Positions 1 through 13,055 of a stretch of DNA of 64,000 nucleotides are shown here, in pieces. The position numbers and the translations under genes were made by a program. Location: assembly GCA_023853785.1 (NCBI GenBank), contig JAJIRX010000983.1, forward strand, positions 186,001 to 250,000. The letters are read 5' to 3'. Numbering within the stretch: the first letter of the stretch is position 1; each line of letters starts with the position of its first letter. Source of the DNA: Psilocybe azurescens. Lineage: Eukaryota > Basidiomycota > Agaricomycetes > Agaricales > Agrocybaceae. The notes beneath the pieces are model-generated. The model made no database searches. It saw only the letters and a program-made list of their open reading frames with translations, and was not told the origin of the DNA.

Positions 1-147
1 AAACCGGACATGGTATGAAGCAGAGTTGATGAGTTCGCGCTGTTTCGCGGAGATTGGGAACGGCGATCCGCGCTTGTTCTTGTTTGCCAAACCCAGACTC
101 AAACAATAAAAGCTCGGTCCAGCTAGAATCAGACAGAATTGTATCAT
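1..147 (-). CDS. Partial protein gene leaving the window at its left edge
   Basis: A minus-strand reading frame of 49 codons is open from an ATG at 147 to base 1. It begins with a hydrophobic, signal-like stretch (MIQFCLILAGPSFYCLSLGL) and continues into a polar segment rich in Lys, Arg and Ser. I do not recognise the family. The true start could instead be an internal exon, because a splice acceptor could lie within the first 50 bases. It is divergent from the ubiquitin-conjugating enzyme gene, with about 270 bp between the two starts, so the two may share a promoter region. Too little is visible to assign a function. Confidence 0.35.
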   Translation of the reverse strand, partial: MIQFCLILAGPSFYCLSLGLANKNKRGSPFPISAKQRELINSASYHVRF

Positions 148-415
148 TATTATGGCGAAGAAAGGTTGCAATATCATTTCAATATTTTATCAGATATTAT
201 TCAGTGCTCTTTACTGTCTGAAGTAGTAACGGAGGATTTTTGTTGTGCAAGGGCCTTCCTTACAAGGATCGGTCGCTGAGTCATCCGATAACGAAAGCAC
301 TGCGCCGAACGCAAAGGCCGATCGTAACTACTTGTAAACCATCTTCCTCCATCCACCTCCATTTCTATCTATTTTTTACTCTTTCTGGGTTGTAACCTCC
401 TCAAAGTTTTTTCAA
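148..415. other. Divergent intergenic region upstream of the E2 gene
   Basis: This stretch has no coding frame I can support. Just before the ATG at 416 it is pyrimidine-rich (330-410), as expected for a fungal 5' leader and promoter. Confidence 0.4.
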
Positions 416-1191
416 ATGGCTCTCCCCAAAGTGTGTAATACTATCTGCTCCTGAATCTCTACTAAGGATCGCGGGCTTATCGTGTTACAGCGAATTATCA
501 AGGTAAGCACAACCCTGTTGCGTAACCGCGATCGTGCGACCAACTCACCTATCCTTCTCTCACAGGAAACGGAAAGACTCGTCGCAGATCCAGCTCCCGG
601 AATCTCTGCACTACCACATGAAGATAACTTGCGGTACTTTGATGTCATCATTGAAGGTCCAGGGGGAAGCCCATTCCAAAGTACGCCCAGGGCTCTGTTC
701 TTTCAGCTTCGATGACTGATCACCCTGCATGAATTCTATCAAAAGATGGCAAATTCAAACTAGAGCTTTTCCTTCCTGAAGAGTACCCGATGGCGCCTCC
801 CAAGGTGAGGTTCCTGACCAAGATCTACCATCCCAATATCGGTCAGTGGCGCGTTTGTCATCCTTCCCTTATCTTGCAAAGCTCATTATCATTTGCTGCC
901 CTCGTTATTTACAATTTCACAGATAAACTGGGACGGATATGCTTGGATATCTTGAAAGGTACGTCATCCCTACCGATTTGTCAACCCCTTACCCATGTCA
1001 TGCCCATCCTCTGCATAGACAAATGGTCACCCGCCCTCCAAATCCGAACCGTTCTACTATCCGTCCAGGCGCTCCTCAGTGCCCCTAATCCCGACGATCC
1101 TCTTGCCACCGATGTCGCAAAGCACTACAAAGAAGACGAAGCGGATGCACAGCGAGTGAGCCAGGAATGGACCCAGAAGTACGCTGTCTAG
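416..1191 (+). CDS. UBC13: Ubiquitin-conjugating enzyme E2, Ubc13/UBE2N type
   Basis: Six exons splice to a canonical E2: 416-430, 491-502, 566-680, 746-841, 923-958 and 1019-1191, all with GT-AG introns. The spliced protein begins MALPKRIIKETERL and contains the E2 core with the HPN motif (IYHPNI), the active-site cysteine in [14 protein letters not shown], and the C-terminal run [17 protein letters not shown]. At about 150 residues it has the usual family length. Ubc13 enzymes pair with a Ubc/Mms2-like variant to build Lys63-linked ubiquitin chains in DNA-damage tolerance; that role is inferred from the close motif match to yeast and human Ubc13. The ATG at 416 is chosen because MALPKRI-type starts are typical of the family, with the first intron after codon 5. 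No breaks were seen. Confidence 0.95.
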
Positions 1192-4100
1192 ATGTTTAGG
1201 CCCATCATTGGGAGTAGTGCTGGTACGTAGGCGAAGCGTACCACTCCACATATCCTAGTCTATGGGCTGTTGTTTTGATTTCCTAGTTTCTGATTCCCCC
1301 GCCAACAACGACAATTCAAGCTGTTAATGATATTCAATCACGTTGTAACGACCAAGTAAATAGTGTAAGAACAGGGTTGCATTCTGTATTGAACATCCTG
1401 TTGTACAGGGCTGTTAATATATTCTGTCACACTTGCCGTGGCGTACGACAGATTCCTGGCGATTATGGTGAGCTAGAGGGCGGATTTAAGGATGTAATGA
1501 ACAATTCGGGAACATACTTACCCGCTTTAGCAATCGATCTGCTAAATTGATAGGCTCTACATGGTAAAGGATGCCATCATCTGGGAGCACTGCTCCGTCG
1601 GTACATTCTCGGGAATATTGGCTTCGTGGACAATTCTCCAACCCTCAAGCAGAAGAACTTAAAGACTCATGTACAGGCCCTGTTTTCCTAATTTGGCTCG
1701 TATTTCAATAGTACGTATCATGATCTGGTGTAATCCAAGTTGTAAAATCCAAGTTAGCTGAACTGTGCTTTCATGAGCAGGACGACAAACATGTATTCCG
1801 AATCCAAGTTTATTTCCACTTTCAGCATCGCAGGTAAATGGGGCAGAAACACGAGCGCTCGTGTCATACTCGCCGTATGAACTAGGCTGTTCTGCGGCAA
1901 TGATATTGATTTCACCCGGCTTTCTAGTCAGAAGGTTAACTCCTGGAAAGCTTAAGAAGCAACTACATAGTGGGCACTAGTGGACATCGGCCTTCCCGGA
2001 TGACCCTTGGGCATAATAGGTGATTCCGACTTCCTCGATCAAATGGCACATGATGACGTTGATGATGATGCGATTAGCTCGAAGGGTGTACGCAGCGGTC
2101 GACGGCGGCCATGCAATTGCCTCTCTTGGCTTTGGCACTTGTGTGTTTGACTCGCCATGAATGCACATGTAATACGATTCACAAAACGGCCTTGGTCTCC
2201 GGTGAGTCTATGGGGAGATCTTCTATGTACATACGAGGGAGAGTGTTTTGCAAGAGCTCCTGAAGGCGCATTCGTATTATTGACAGTGATGAGTCTCTTA
2301 GGCGCCCATAAGTCCTAAATGGGAATTGGGGAAACAGTCTGTCTTCGTATGTCCCGTCCCTTCATCATGTTTGCCACTAAGTTCCATTGTACTTCGGGTA
2401 CTCGAGAATCCAGAGCTTCTGTGTGATGATGAAAGACATGTTGAACGATCTATGGCAAGTAACCCCAGCTAAGATGAAACCCATCTGCAGATTGAACCTG
2501 AATAGCTTTCTCCACAGTCCAACCTCTCTTCCTCCGATCGCCCCGTTGTTCCGTATCGGTCACTTATACTCCTCTGGGGACTCTCACACGTTACTCGCCA
2601 TGAGGCGCGACGTGTCTACTTGAAAGCGACCGATAAGGTCAAAGACTCAGGCTTCGTGTAAGGATAATGGAAATACGGAAGCTCTGGGCCGTTTGCATAT
2701 ATATGCAGTCAATTTCCCCAAGAAGGCAGTAGACTGTAGAATAATTCGCAGAGTGACAAGCCACTGCAAAGCCGACAGGATACTTTCTCGGTTATCCCAA
2801 AACTGCGTACTTCATGCCAGTGGAATAACTCCGATGTTAGAGGACACGGGAGCTCGACGGTAAGAATGAAAAAATTCTATACGCTAGTACCTACATTGGT
2901 TACGACCGCTGTTTTAGTTGGTCAGCGGCCCCCTTCACGGAGGTTTTTGCATTTTGCTCAAATTTTGCTACTCCCGGCGGCCTGGCTCGTCCATGTACCA
3001 CCGTGGATCCGAGTCCCTGACTCTACTGCTGACATTGAATACTTTGATATCTACTATCAATCCGGGTCATCCTTTAAGTCTTTTAATTCAACAAGAATAT
3101 ATTTCTTCGGAAGTATAGACAGTAGATTGACATAAACGAAGTCGAAGCCAGAGATGTATACATTCCACGCCAGTCAAAAGATGTTGCATGGCAATCACTT
3201 CTTCAGTAGCTGATTGTCATCGAGAACGCCATAGCCCTAGGAGATAGCCATGCACCGGTCATGAGGTCTTGATCTCATGTCGATATCTCGGCGCCTAAAG
3301 CCTGCTGTCGTCATCTGTAAAGATAAGATCCAATTCAGATTACCTTGATTATCTTAGTCGACACCACTTACTTTCGCTGAAGGCTTCGCATTCCTTCCCA
3401 GTCCATCTAGGTAACATCAAAATATCTCTATTGATATGATTTCATTGAGGTCTCGATCAAATTGAGTACAAGAAATAAAACACTACCTCCTTCGAGATGA
3501 GGGCACGAGCTGATGGATATCATTCGACACGTCCACAGGCTCAGATATCCCGGAAAAATCGGTCAATCATAGCGACTAGCGACACACATTTGGAATTAGA
3601 AGTTTGGGCTTGGTAAGGAACTGCCCTTTGAATGACGGATGATGAAGGTTCTGGAGGCGAGTCCACAGACTGGCCACTCACTGCGCTGGCTCGGCCGAGG
3701 AGTTCTAACGACGAGAGAGCCTGTGGAAGTACATCCCACAGAACAAATCCGGCCGAGAGATCAGAATTACACAGGCGCAAGTATTATTGACCAACCTGAA
3801 ACAGGAGGTTGGTTTGCACCAGATCGGTAGCTGCCCAGTATGGGATGTGCTACCACGCCTTCATCCCACCTGGTGACTCGCAACTGACAGCGTTAAGATG
3901 ACCACTGATGCACATTAGAAGTGCTGAGAAAGATCATGGATTAACGCCAATCTATAACCGTTATTCGTACATCGCCGCATTGTGATTGTTGCTAATATAC
4001 AGTGGTAAAGGAGCTTGGGAAGTCATGTAAGTTGTACAGAGGATGGAGAGAAATGTGCGTTCATCGGGGCATGCGCATGGTGTGCGGGGGTGAATCGAAT

Positions 4101-4582
4101 ATGAAATATCAAGTGATGAATGAAGATAGTGAGGATCTTCGAATTTTAGCCAATGGATGTGTGATGCGCAATGGTCATCGGTGGGAGAGGGTGGAGGAAT
4201 TAGGAATTAATCCAATCACTCAGAGTGCCTATCATTTCGTGCCCTTGATGAGTTCTGAGTGGGATGATTTGGGGATTGGGAACGTGGATATTCACACTCA
4301 CTGGAAACACTTGGCTGGCGAAACCGGAGTCCGACGGCAGGCGTCGATCCGGAGAGGTAGAAACGAAGAATTTCAGAGAGCCTGACGGATCCCCGCTATC
4401 ACGGCAGTGTGAAAAAAGCCGTCTGTCGCTTAAAGCTCCTCCCAAAGCTAAGGTTCCAGCTTCTGATGGATAGATGAAGAAGTGTGTGTGTAGATGCTCA
4501 GGGATGGTGAGCTATGTATGTATTTTGTGATGAGCGTTATCAGATGCATGTTGTAACATTGGCGGTGTTTACCTTTGCCAGT

Positions 4583-4596
4583 ATACGTCGACGTAT
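4583..4596. repeat. 14-bp perfect palindrome with a nearby partial copy
   Basis: The palindrome ATACGTCGACGTAT is followed about 37 bp later, on the same strand, by ATACGTCGACGA (about 4620-4631). The two form a short direct repeat of a palindromic core. The sequence could be a dimeric protein-binding site, but nothing nearby shows what it would control. Confidence 0.5.
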
Positions 4597-5198
4597 CCAG
4601 TTCCCGTCAGGAGCACCAGATACGTCGACGACTCTGTATTGTTCTCCATCGGTGCTAACGACAAGGCGAACAATCGACAAAGGAATTTGAGGCCTAGAAA
4701 GATCATCGCGTCATGTCGTCAGAAATTGGATGATACATATTTTGAAGAGACCCACATTATCGAGTGATAGGGAGAGGAGCCTGAGGAGGGGGTGGAGAAA
4801 GTTCAGTCGAACAAGCGTCATTTACTGACCTTTTGTACCTTTGCTTTCCATGAGTAACCCGGTCAATAAATCTGTGATGATCATGTAGCCTTTACTTAGG
4901 AGTCTTTTTACTCTTCCCATCAAATTCCTGGTCCGAAGGCACAAATCGGTGCATAAGCCCATTGATTAGATGACTCGCTCATATGTAAAGGGTGTCAGTC
5001 GGATTACGCATCACGGAATTGGAAGGGATGGGTCTATGAATATCCCAGCAAAATAGACCCCTGCACGTTTGATGGGTATGATACCCAAGTGCTTCAGGTC
5101 CTCGAGGTGCTCCAGGGTCATGGTCCGAAGTCATTCCATCTCGCGATTAAAGTCTATCTAGCAGTAATGATCGCCAGGATCATGCGATTTTACTTCGA

Positions 5199-5229
5199 CT
5201 CTGAATCCAGAGTCGACTCGGATTCAGAG
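5199..5229. repeat. Short inverted repeat (10-bp arms)
   Basis: CTCTGAATCC at 5199-5208 is perfectly inverted at 5220-5229, with an 11-base loop. The left arm also overlaps a smaller nested palindrome (ACTCTG/CAGAGT). It lies in the gene-poor stretch and its function is unknown. Confidence 0.5.
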
Positions 5230-7684
5230 GACACTCGGGCTCCCGGCTGCAGAGAACCAGGCAAAGTTAGAGATCTTGAGATCCATAGGTTTCGGGAATA
5301 AGGCAAACGCTTGGAGAAAAGACAAGTATGTATGTTGATCAATGTCAGTGGATGAATGTGTCGAGTGTAGGCACAATAATAATTGCATCGTGTTCAGTCA
5401 ACAGGACATTTCAGGTCTGAGCATGCCAGCTTGAGGGAAATTTGATCGTGGGATTCTTTCCAAAAGGAAGTTGGCCCATCCCCATCGCCTTTTTCTTACC
5501 CACGGCCACGAAAGAAGAAAAGTCGAGTTTCAACCTGTTTCAACTCATTCCCACTTCTTCGGTGAGTGTTCTATACAAAGATTCCAGATCTAAAGCGGGA
5601 GCGGAACACTTATATTTAGGCTGACGACCTAATATGGTATTTCTATCTGCTGCGAGGCATTCGCTTCGCACATTCCATCAGTTTGTTCTGCTTATCGATT
5701 GAGGATTAAAGAAATGGTGCGATGATTTTCTGGCTCTCCAAATGTCTAGGTCTGGTAGTTTGGCACCTCGAGACTGACTCATGCTTCAAAATGCACATCC
5801 ATGAGATAAATATTCTCCTGCTGGCTTCATATTTAAAATAAAGCCTGCACCATGCTACGCAGCAACCAAAATTTCCAACATCAATCATTCGTTCGCTTCC
5901 TTCTCACTCCAGCCAACCTTTTCCGTCTAGATGGGGTTTCGCTATGTCGAGGAATGTCCATGGTGTTGTCCCATGATGCCCTATGATGTCTGTGGGCATC
6001 TGTTTACTTGGATTTTGTTCAGCCAACGTGATCGGACGATCCGCCTAATTTGAGGACACAGCCTCGCCCAACACTCTCACGTATTCTCCCATCTAAAGTC
6101 TCCCTGAAGCCTAAGGAGGCCCTAAGGACTAAAAATGATGCTCGGCAAGCTTGGTTCAGTTGGTGCTGCTTGGTACCTGAGCCTCCACCTACAACCGGTG
6201 ATGCACCGGTAGGTCCGCACAGTGGGAGGCCAATACACCCACGCAAGAACTCCACTCTGGACTAGTGTATGTGTCAAATGCTCTACGCCAAAAACAGGTG
6301 GCTCATTGTCGGACTCTACGACGGCTAGTTCGGAGCTTTCAGACTAGAGAATTCATTTCCGCGAGGTTTTTATTTCCATGGCACTTCGCCATTGACTGAT
6401 GTCCCTTTCACAGAGAACCGTCAAGCTTCAGTTTCACCAAATTTAACCTGACGGCTACAAGTACAAGAATGCAAGGTTTGCCCTTGGGGGTAGATTCTCG
6501 GTTCTTAATGTGCGATTAAGATTTTTTCTCTGTTTCACGTCGCTTATCTAATGGGCGGAAGTGGTGCAGAATACACCTTTGGTCCAGATGGAGAACGTAG
6601 AGTGCAATAAAGGTTTACTGCGTGCATTTTATAGCTTGGTAACTGATTGTAATGTGCGGTGCGGGTAAGTAAGTGGGGTTTCAATTCAGATGTCCAAGAA
6701 TAAGACCTGCGGCGAATTTACATGCTGCAGGCATTAACTTCAGCCTCCAGTTCAAGAATAATAGCTCTACGAAAAGCGCGGGATGGGTCAGAGTTTTTGT
6801 CAGGCCTATTTCTAATCGAAATGGATCCTTCATAATCGGCATTCGGTTTATTTGGAAGTGATTTGAAAATTCATTACGATCTTTACGCCCGCATTGACCT
6901 ACAGATTTGTGGCTAAGTAATGTGCAGGTATCCGAGAGACTGGCCGGTGAATTAGGGAAAAAGGCCGCATGAACATTGACATGCGTCTGACAGAGCACAA
7001 TGTTCACCATTGCTCCGCAGGCCTAGATCACGCAATACAAACCAACTCTCTGTGTTTAGCATCGGTTGCAAACCAGGATTGATCAAACTGCCCGTTAAAG
7101 TGGTTTATGCTTGATGGACCGGCCATTCGTTATCCATGTCCATTAGCATCTGAAAGGTCACCAATGTGTCGCTAGTTTGCGCAATATAGCGGTGACTAGC
7201 GTCTTTCGCCATAGAATCTAAATCCATAGTAGAACGTTGATTGAAAGTAACCTAGAAAACTCGAAGAAAACTTGTAATACCAAGTGAGTAATTAATGTAC
7301 TCAAAGAGAAAGTAGTAAAGAAGGCAAACTTCCGAATTTAAATAAGAACTGTGACTCCGATAAGAGATATTTAGTCATATAAAAATACTAAAACTCAATG
7401 AAAACTTAGCGCTCAGCCTCAGTGGCCCCTGTCTTCGTCAAGTCTTTGTTTTAAGTTCATATGTTCAAGTTCGTCTTCAGAATCATTAACTCTGCCTGTG
7501 ACTGTGCACGTGACAGTGATAACCGGATAACGGTGTGACAATGTCGAGTGAACTGTTTATAGTAAGTAACTGCATCATAGACAGCGACGACCAACTCCCG
7601 CCCATCCGCAGCTAGGTCTGCTCCTCTAACCATACCTGAATACAAACTGAAGGGTACTATTACCCTAGGATAACTCTCTAGACA

Positions 7685-10544
7685 ATGGTTGGAGAGGGTG
7701 CGGGTTCACGACTACCAACATGGCTCCTACTTGTCGCAGGTCTCTCTGCTCTCGTCGCCGTTCTGGTCTCGATGATGTCCATATTTCTCCAGTTACGAAA
7801 CTATCGAAAACCTTCTTTACAGCGGTGAGTGAACGCGTATGAATACGCTATCTGGGCTCTGTGACTGACTAAATGTCTTGCTTCAGTATGGTTGTGCGGA
7901 TCATGTTGATGGTGCCGCTTTATGCCATTGCCTCGCTCATCTCTCTGTTCTCAGTGGAAGCTGCGTTCGTGATAGACGCGATTAGGGACGTCTATGAGGT
8001 GAGATACCTTTCTGTCTCATGAATTGAAAGGGTTTCTGGCTTTCGTCTCGAGTCTTGCAGAGCTTTAGCGCCTTTCTATACTGCGGAGTAGTTCGGTTCC
8101 GGGCTGCGTATCGGATTACCTCCACGTCAGCCTAGCTTGAAAATTAGGATGTGCTCATTATGCTAGAGAATATCTACGGCTCCTACGTCTGTAGACCATG
8201 ATACTCTTGTAATTGGCCAGGTTTCTGCCGGTTAACCGAGGGTGTAGTTTCCGTTGCAGCATGATTCCTTGGTCCTCTGCTGCGTAACTGATAGCCCTCG
8301 CATCTGTTATGGCCGCACTATTCTTTATTCGCAACGCTAACAAATCTTTTACATTGCTGACTGACCGTATTTTCAGGCTTTTGTGATCTACTGCTTTTTT
8401 GTTCTACTCCTATCATATCTCGGCGGCGAGCGTTCCCTCCTTATTCTGCTACATGGACGACCCCCAAAAGAACCTGTTTTTCCTATCAACCTCGTTAAAC
8501 GCGAAATCGACGTTTCAGACCCATACACCTTTCTTTTTCTAAAGCGTGGAATACTTCGTACGTAATGGTTTTGTCTTCTCCACATGACATATAGATCTGA
8601 TATCCCACAGAGTATGTGCAGGTCAAACCCATTCTTGCTGCAGTCACCTTGATCCTTAAAGCTGTCGGCAAATATAACGATGGAGATTTCCGCGCCAACT
8701 CGGGATATCTCTACGTTAGCATTGTATACAATGTCAGTATCTGTTTGAGCTTATACTGTCTAGCCATGTTCTGGGTATGCGTCAACGACGACCTCAAACC
8801 TTTCCGGTAAGGAAATAATCTTTATTACACAAAAGTCGACGCTAACATCGGCTACAGTCCTGTCCCCAAATTCCTCTGTGTTAAAGGAATCCTCTTCTTT
8901 TCGTTCTGGCAATCCATCGCGGTCTCTACCCTTGTTGCCGCTCGAGTTATCAGGAAGCTCGGGCCATACACCGACCCGGAACCTGTGTCTGTGGGTATCA
9001 ACGACCTCCTGATCTCTGTGGAAATGCCCTTCTTTGCATTTGCACACATGTACGCATTTTCGTATAAAGATTTCATGGATCCCACACACACCTTCGTCGC
9101 TCGCATGCCTATGTATTACGCTTTCCGCGATGCATTTGGCTTGTTAGACGTGATTGAGGACACCAAGACTACGCTTCGCGGAGAGGGCATGGACTATCGT
9201 GAATTCGAGCCCGCTGAAGGATTCATGCATCAGGGTGCTGGCCGCGATCGGCGCATACGGGCAGGGTTGAGGTATAGCAAAGGGGGCAGCGCAAATATTG
9301 GCTACCGAAAGCGACAGAGGATACGCAACCTCCTGGACGTGTAGAAAGGATCACGAACAAGGTTATCAAAAGAATTGCTGGAGCAGATCAAGCAGAGACA
9401 GTGACTGCACCACTCCTTCCTCAAGATGCAGAGAATGTCGTGCATCTCGCTCCCTGACTTGCAAGATACGTCCGACGATACCGTCTGGGGAGATCCTAGT
9501 GTCGAAGATGGCTATGATCTACCATTTGGTGATCTTGACGATGGGGATGAAGAGCTATTTGCACATAGCAAAAGATACCTTTTTGGTGACTATAATTATC
9601 CATGCATTGACGTCAGCTCGGAATCTGCCCGGACGTTAATGTGGACGGAAGAGGAACGGGTGTTGCGGGACGAACGAGGGGCCTGGTTTTCGCCTATCAG
9701 AGGAGCACAAGGCCAAGCGGCAATGCAAAACAGAACAAGGCCGGTATGGGAAGGTTACGGCGCCGTCGACAACTCGCAGCTGCATCCACAGAGCAAGAAG
9801 CTTCAGGCCAAGTCACCCGAACGCTTCTTCAGTGACGACACGCAGGAGCAGAGGCTTATTGACCATGACGCGAAAGCCGCGGAGCCCACGGACGTTTCAC
9901 TGAGATGGACAAAAACAAAAAGCCATAGTCGACCGGGGGCTTCTTCGCGCTCGCCAGCGCAGAATATACGAACCGTGCAGCAGCAGTCGGCGCGGCACAC
10001 GCCCTCCTCATCCGTGGCCAGTGCGAGTGGGAGCAGTCGAGGCGACGTCCGATCGCCACCGTCTCTCTCGCGTGAGCCTTCGCGGCCCAAGGCAGGCGAT
10101 TCGCCTGTGCTGCCGCCTGACGCGGTGGATCTGGTGGTAGAGGACAAGGCAGCTGCCGAGGAGGATCTGACGCGTGAGAGAAGGAAGGGCGAGCCAGCGA
10201 CACGAGGCGGCTCGGGTCTGCGCAGGATCTACCGCCGAGGCTTTGTGGCGCAGGGCGAGGATGGGGAGCGTGCGGAAGGAGAGGTTGAGGTTGAGGAGCA
10301 GGCGGAGGATGCTGAAGACGCACGTCGCGTGGAGGTTGGCGAGGAGATTGTGCACGCTATTGGAGACGACAGTGGTGATGAGGAGGAGGAGGAGAGGTTT
10401 CCCAGGACCAGTGGGCACTCAGATTGGGTGCAGGATGTGCAGGTAGAAGGCGTGGTCGCGAGAACGGGGACGCCTCCTCTGCACGCTCGTGTACAAGCAC
10501 ATCAGTATCATGATATCCCCGAAGATGACAATCCGTGGGCATAA
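7685..10544 (+). CDS. DUF300 / Ost-alpha (TMEM184-like) membrane protein
   Basis: Exons 7685-7824, 7887-7998, 8377-8557, 8611-8806 and 8858 onward encode a seven-pass-type protein. An N-terminal membrane segment (TWLLLVAGLSALVAVLV) is followed by the family marks RNYRKPSLQR, YEAFVIY, LSYLGGE, LKRGILQYVQVKP and LRYSKGG. A long acidic, low-complexity tail ends in DNPWA at 10544. The family is the organic solute transporter alpha group; fungal members are poorly characterised. The second intron (7999-8376, 378 nt) is unusually long for this window. The frame is broken twice. At 9293-9295 an A seems to be missing, since adding one restores SAKYWLP. At 9452-9454 a C seems to be extra. The two changes compensate, so the downstream tail is back in the starting frame. 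They could be sequencing indels or true mutations; an unrecognised intron that removes the stop at 9342 is also possible. Confidence 0.85.
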
Positions 10545-11541
10545 ATAATTCTCACTTTTTTCTCCATCAAACCTTCATCTGTATTATGTTCATTTCCTCT
10601 TTTTTTGCTCCCTCAACACATCAATTATGATTCCCCGCTACGGTCGGTATATAAAGGTAATATCACGGACTTATCGGTGCTATCTTTCTGCGGGATTTTT
10701 CTGTATATTGTATTAATAACTACTTGCTAGAGTGTCATAACCAGCCTGTGTGCATTGACGGCTACCTTCTGTTGTACACGGGTAATAGCATATACACGCC
10801 CACATTCACAATAGGTCGTAGCATTTGTGAAGCACGCTGCACAAAACTCCAACTCGGTGCCACCATGCCTTAATCTCGTGGTTGTCCATGGGATTTCTGT
10901 AACGTGAAGTTGGCTCTGACATAACTCTATGTCATGTATGAATAAGACCTGCGAAAATGACCAGATGGAATGGGATGCTGCCCATACCGCTGTAAGATTG
11001 CATCTCCTATGCTTTGGCGAGCTTCAAAAGTTTGACAAACTCTCATAATCTTATAAATCACGAACCGAGCGGTCTGTAGCACTGCCTCGAGAGGCGATTG
11101 GTGCAGACGCGCCACTGAGAAGTTGTGCTTCCAACGAGCGCAATAACGCCAGTCTCTTCCTTTTTTACGATATTCCCTGTCCCCGGATATTCTATGAATT
11201 CGCCTCGTTACTTTCTGCATCTATTTTTGGTCACACACTCTTCATCATGGCTATTTTCCAAGTCCACCGTAGGGTACGGGTTATGATCAACAGTAATCAC
11301 CTCTCGGGAGATCGTTTTGTTCTGGATTTGAAATCTTCAGTGAACATTAGTTCTGATTCAGACAAAAGAAATGAAAAGATGCAAGGGTGCAAGGCCTGTT
11401 GGAAGTCCTCTAAGATTCAGGCTCTTCTCCGATCTTTGGATTCTTTTACATTTGGATGGAAAAAGCGCATATATGAATGACGATTTCAGGTAATCTACAA
11501 CATGATTTCTATTTGTGTGATGCAACAATAATAATAGCCAT
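10545..11541. other. Intergenic region between convergent genes
   Basis: This holds the 3' flanks of the DUF300 gene (plus) and the peroxiredoxin gene (minus). Short frames on both strands have no family features. I see no RNA gene or repeat here. Confidence 0.4.
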
Positions 11542-12345
11542 TTACAAAGCTGCGAGAACGGCGTCCGCACCGGAAGCGGTGACACCAGGACCAGGCTCAG
11601 GCTTAAGAAAGATATGTCAGAAAGTAAATGATGGTTAGAAAGAAGGAACTCACTCCAAAGTATTTGATGACGAGGTCATCGATAATCAAAGCATATCGAG
11701 CGGTACGAAGTCCAAGCCCCTTGTCGGTGAGATCAAGAGTTAAGCCAAGCTTTTTGTTCCATTGGGCATTGGTATCAGACAGGGCGAGGATCTGTTGGTG
11801 TTTTGTTCAGATTGAGTCAACAAGTTTAATGTGGATGAGGTGCTTGCCTTGTCCTTGAGTCCCTCGACGCGGCCCCATCCGCTCATGACAAAGGGGTCAT
11901 TGGCAGCAACGACAGCGATGACATCAACACCTTTGGCCTTGAACTCATCATATTTTTGTATGTAAGGAGGCAAGTGATTCACGTGACATGTGGGCTAATC
12001 AGAGAGTCAGAATAGTTCATCAGCCGTTTGATCTTTTGACGAAAATAAACCGGGAAACTCACGGTGAAAGCTCCGGGAACAGAGAAAAGAACGACTTTCT
12101 TGCCCTTCCATTCGTTCGTGGATAAAGTGGTGGCTGAGTGGTGGTGTCAAAACTCAGGAGTGTTTCAAGGTTCATCATGGAAGACGTACGAATTCCGCAT
12201 GCAAGCTGAAAGTCTCCAAAGATCAGCCGGTCGTCGCAACATGTTAAACCAGATCTCCACTCACGCCACTCTCCAGGTCAGGTGTGTATGGGACATATTT
12301 GAAGGTACCCTCAGGGATGGTGTCTCCAACTTTAACAGAAGCCAT
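11542..12345 (-). CDS. Peroxiredoxin, Prx5/PMP20 type (atypical AhpC/TSA family)
   Basis: Six exons, read downward on the minus strand, are 12345-12265, 12205-12190, 12133-12063, 11994-11848, 11791-11654 and 11601-11542. They give an intact 170-residue protein. It starts MASVKVGDTIPEGTFKYVPY and contains FSVPGAFTPTCHVNHLP with the peroxidatic cysteine at about residue 59, the ANDPFVMSGW segment, and the end SGADAVLAAL. These are hallmarks of Prx5-like thiol peroxidases, which reduce hydrogen peroxide and alkyl peroxides. A second cysteine near residue 31 (LACGIP) is present. There is no SKL-type peroxisome signal, so the protein is probably cytosolic or mitochondrial. The second exon is only 16 nt. 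The fourth intron starts with GC rather than GT (AAG then GCAAGC), a GC-AG intron. A 14-nt pyrimidine-rich leader precedes the ATG. Confidence 0.93.
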
Positions 12346-13055
12346 TGTATGCGTTGATCTGCTGCGATTGTGGGGGTTAATGGAAAGAAAGATAAGATTC
12401 CGCTCGCGTCATCCTGAGACTACAAATAGTGCGCGATAACGTGACGCAATCAGCCTGCACGTGAGCGTTTTGTCAGTAAGTGACAAAGAAATGTGCTGGA
12501 TTCACGTTGCACAAAGATTCACACCATAATTAGTTTCTAATCAGCTTCTGAGTGCACGCGTTTTCAGTGTCCATAAGCTGCGGGATCTGTCCGCGATATG
12601 TAACGCATCTGGGGATCGTATGCGCACCCGTTCCATCCCGTTGGAATGATGATTAAATCGAGCACGCAATGATGTTTTCATCCGTGATTTACCTGTAATG
12701 AGAAACAATGCACACATGCCCATGTTTATATTGAAAGGAATCTGTATGGTCTACCGTATCGGGCTTTTCGTTGTTGATTACTTGAGCTAACTGTCGTGAG
12801 TGTAATGAAAACCATGCAAAAACGGTTAAGTTCAATCCGATACAGCCACCGGAGCCCTCCGGAGCCCCTTACGCGTCAACCAAATTTGATTCCATCCACT
12901 TTTGCTTCCGACATGCATGCATGAATGCTTTATTTGAGCGCGGTGCAACAACAACTTTTGAGGTTTTCAGGCAAAATTTCTCCTGGCTTTCTGGCCCGAA
13001 ATTTTTATGACCTTGATGCCTGCCACTTGACCAAGCCTACACCTCACTCATCTAG
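12346..13055. other. Upstream region of the peroxiredoxin gene
   Basis: This is the likely promoter side of the minus-strand peroxiredoxin gene. It contains two CACGTG-like/ACGTGA stretches near 12450-12465 and no coding frame I can support. The right part is the flank of the phosphoesterase relic. Confidence 0.3.

Larger units (their letters stand above)
1192..7684. other. Gene-poor stretch of about 6.5 kb
   Basis: No reading frame here joins into a convincing multi-exon gene. The longest open frame (4002-4385, plus, 127 codons) has no recognisable motif and overlaps an equally long antisense frame. A short frame at 2918-3118 has protein-like composition but no family match I can name. The region has mixed base composition and no obvious transposon ends. 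It may hold decayed sequence or unrecognised non-coding transcripts. Confidence 0.4.

Noticed and set aside
4002..4385. 127-codon plus-strand frame in the gene-poor stretch
   Set aside because: No recognisable domain, no convincing upstream or downstream exon, and an antisense frame of similar length overlaps it.
9803..10418. Long minus-strand frames (114-155 codons) opposite the DUF300 tail
   Set aside because: They are antisense shadows of the acidic, GC-rich low-complexity coding tail on the plus strand.
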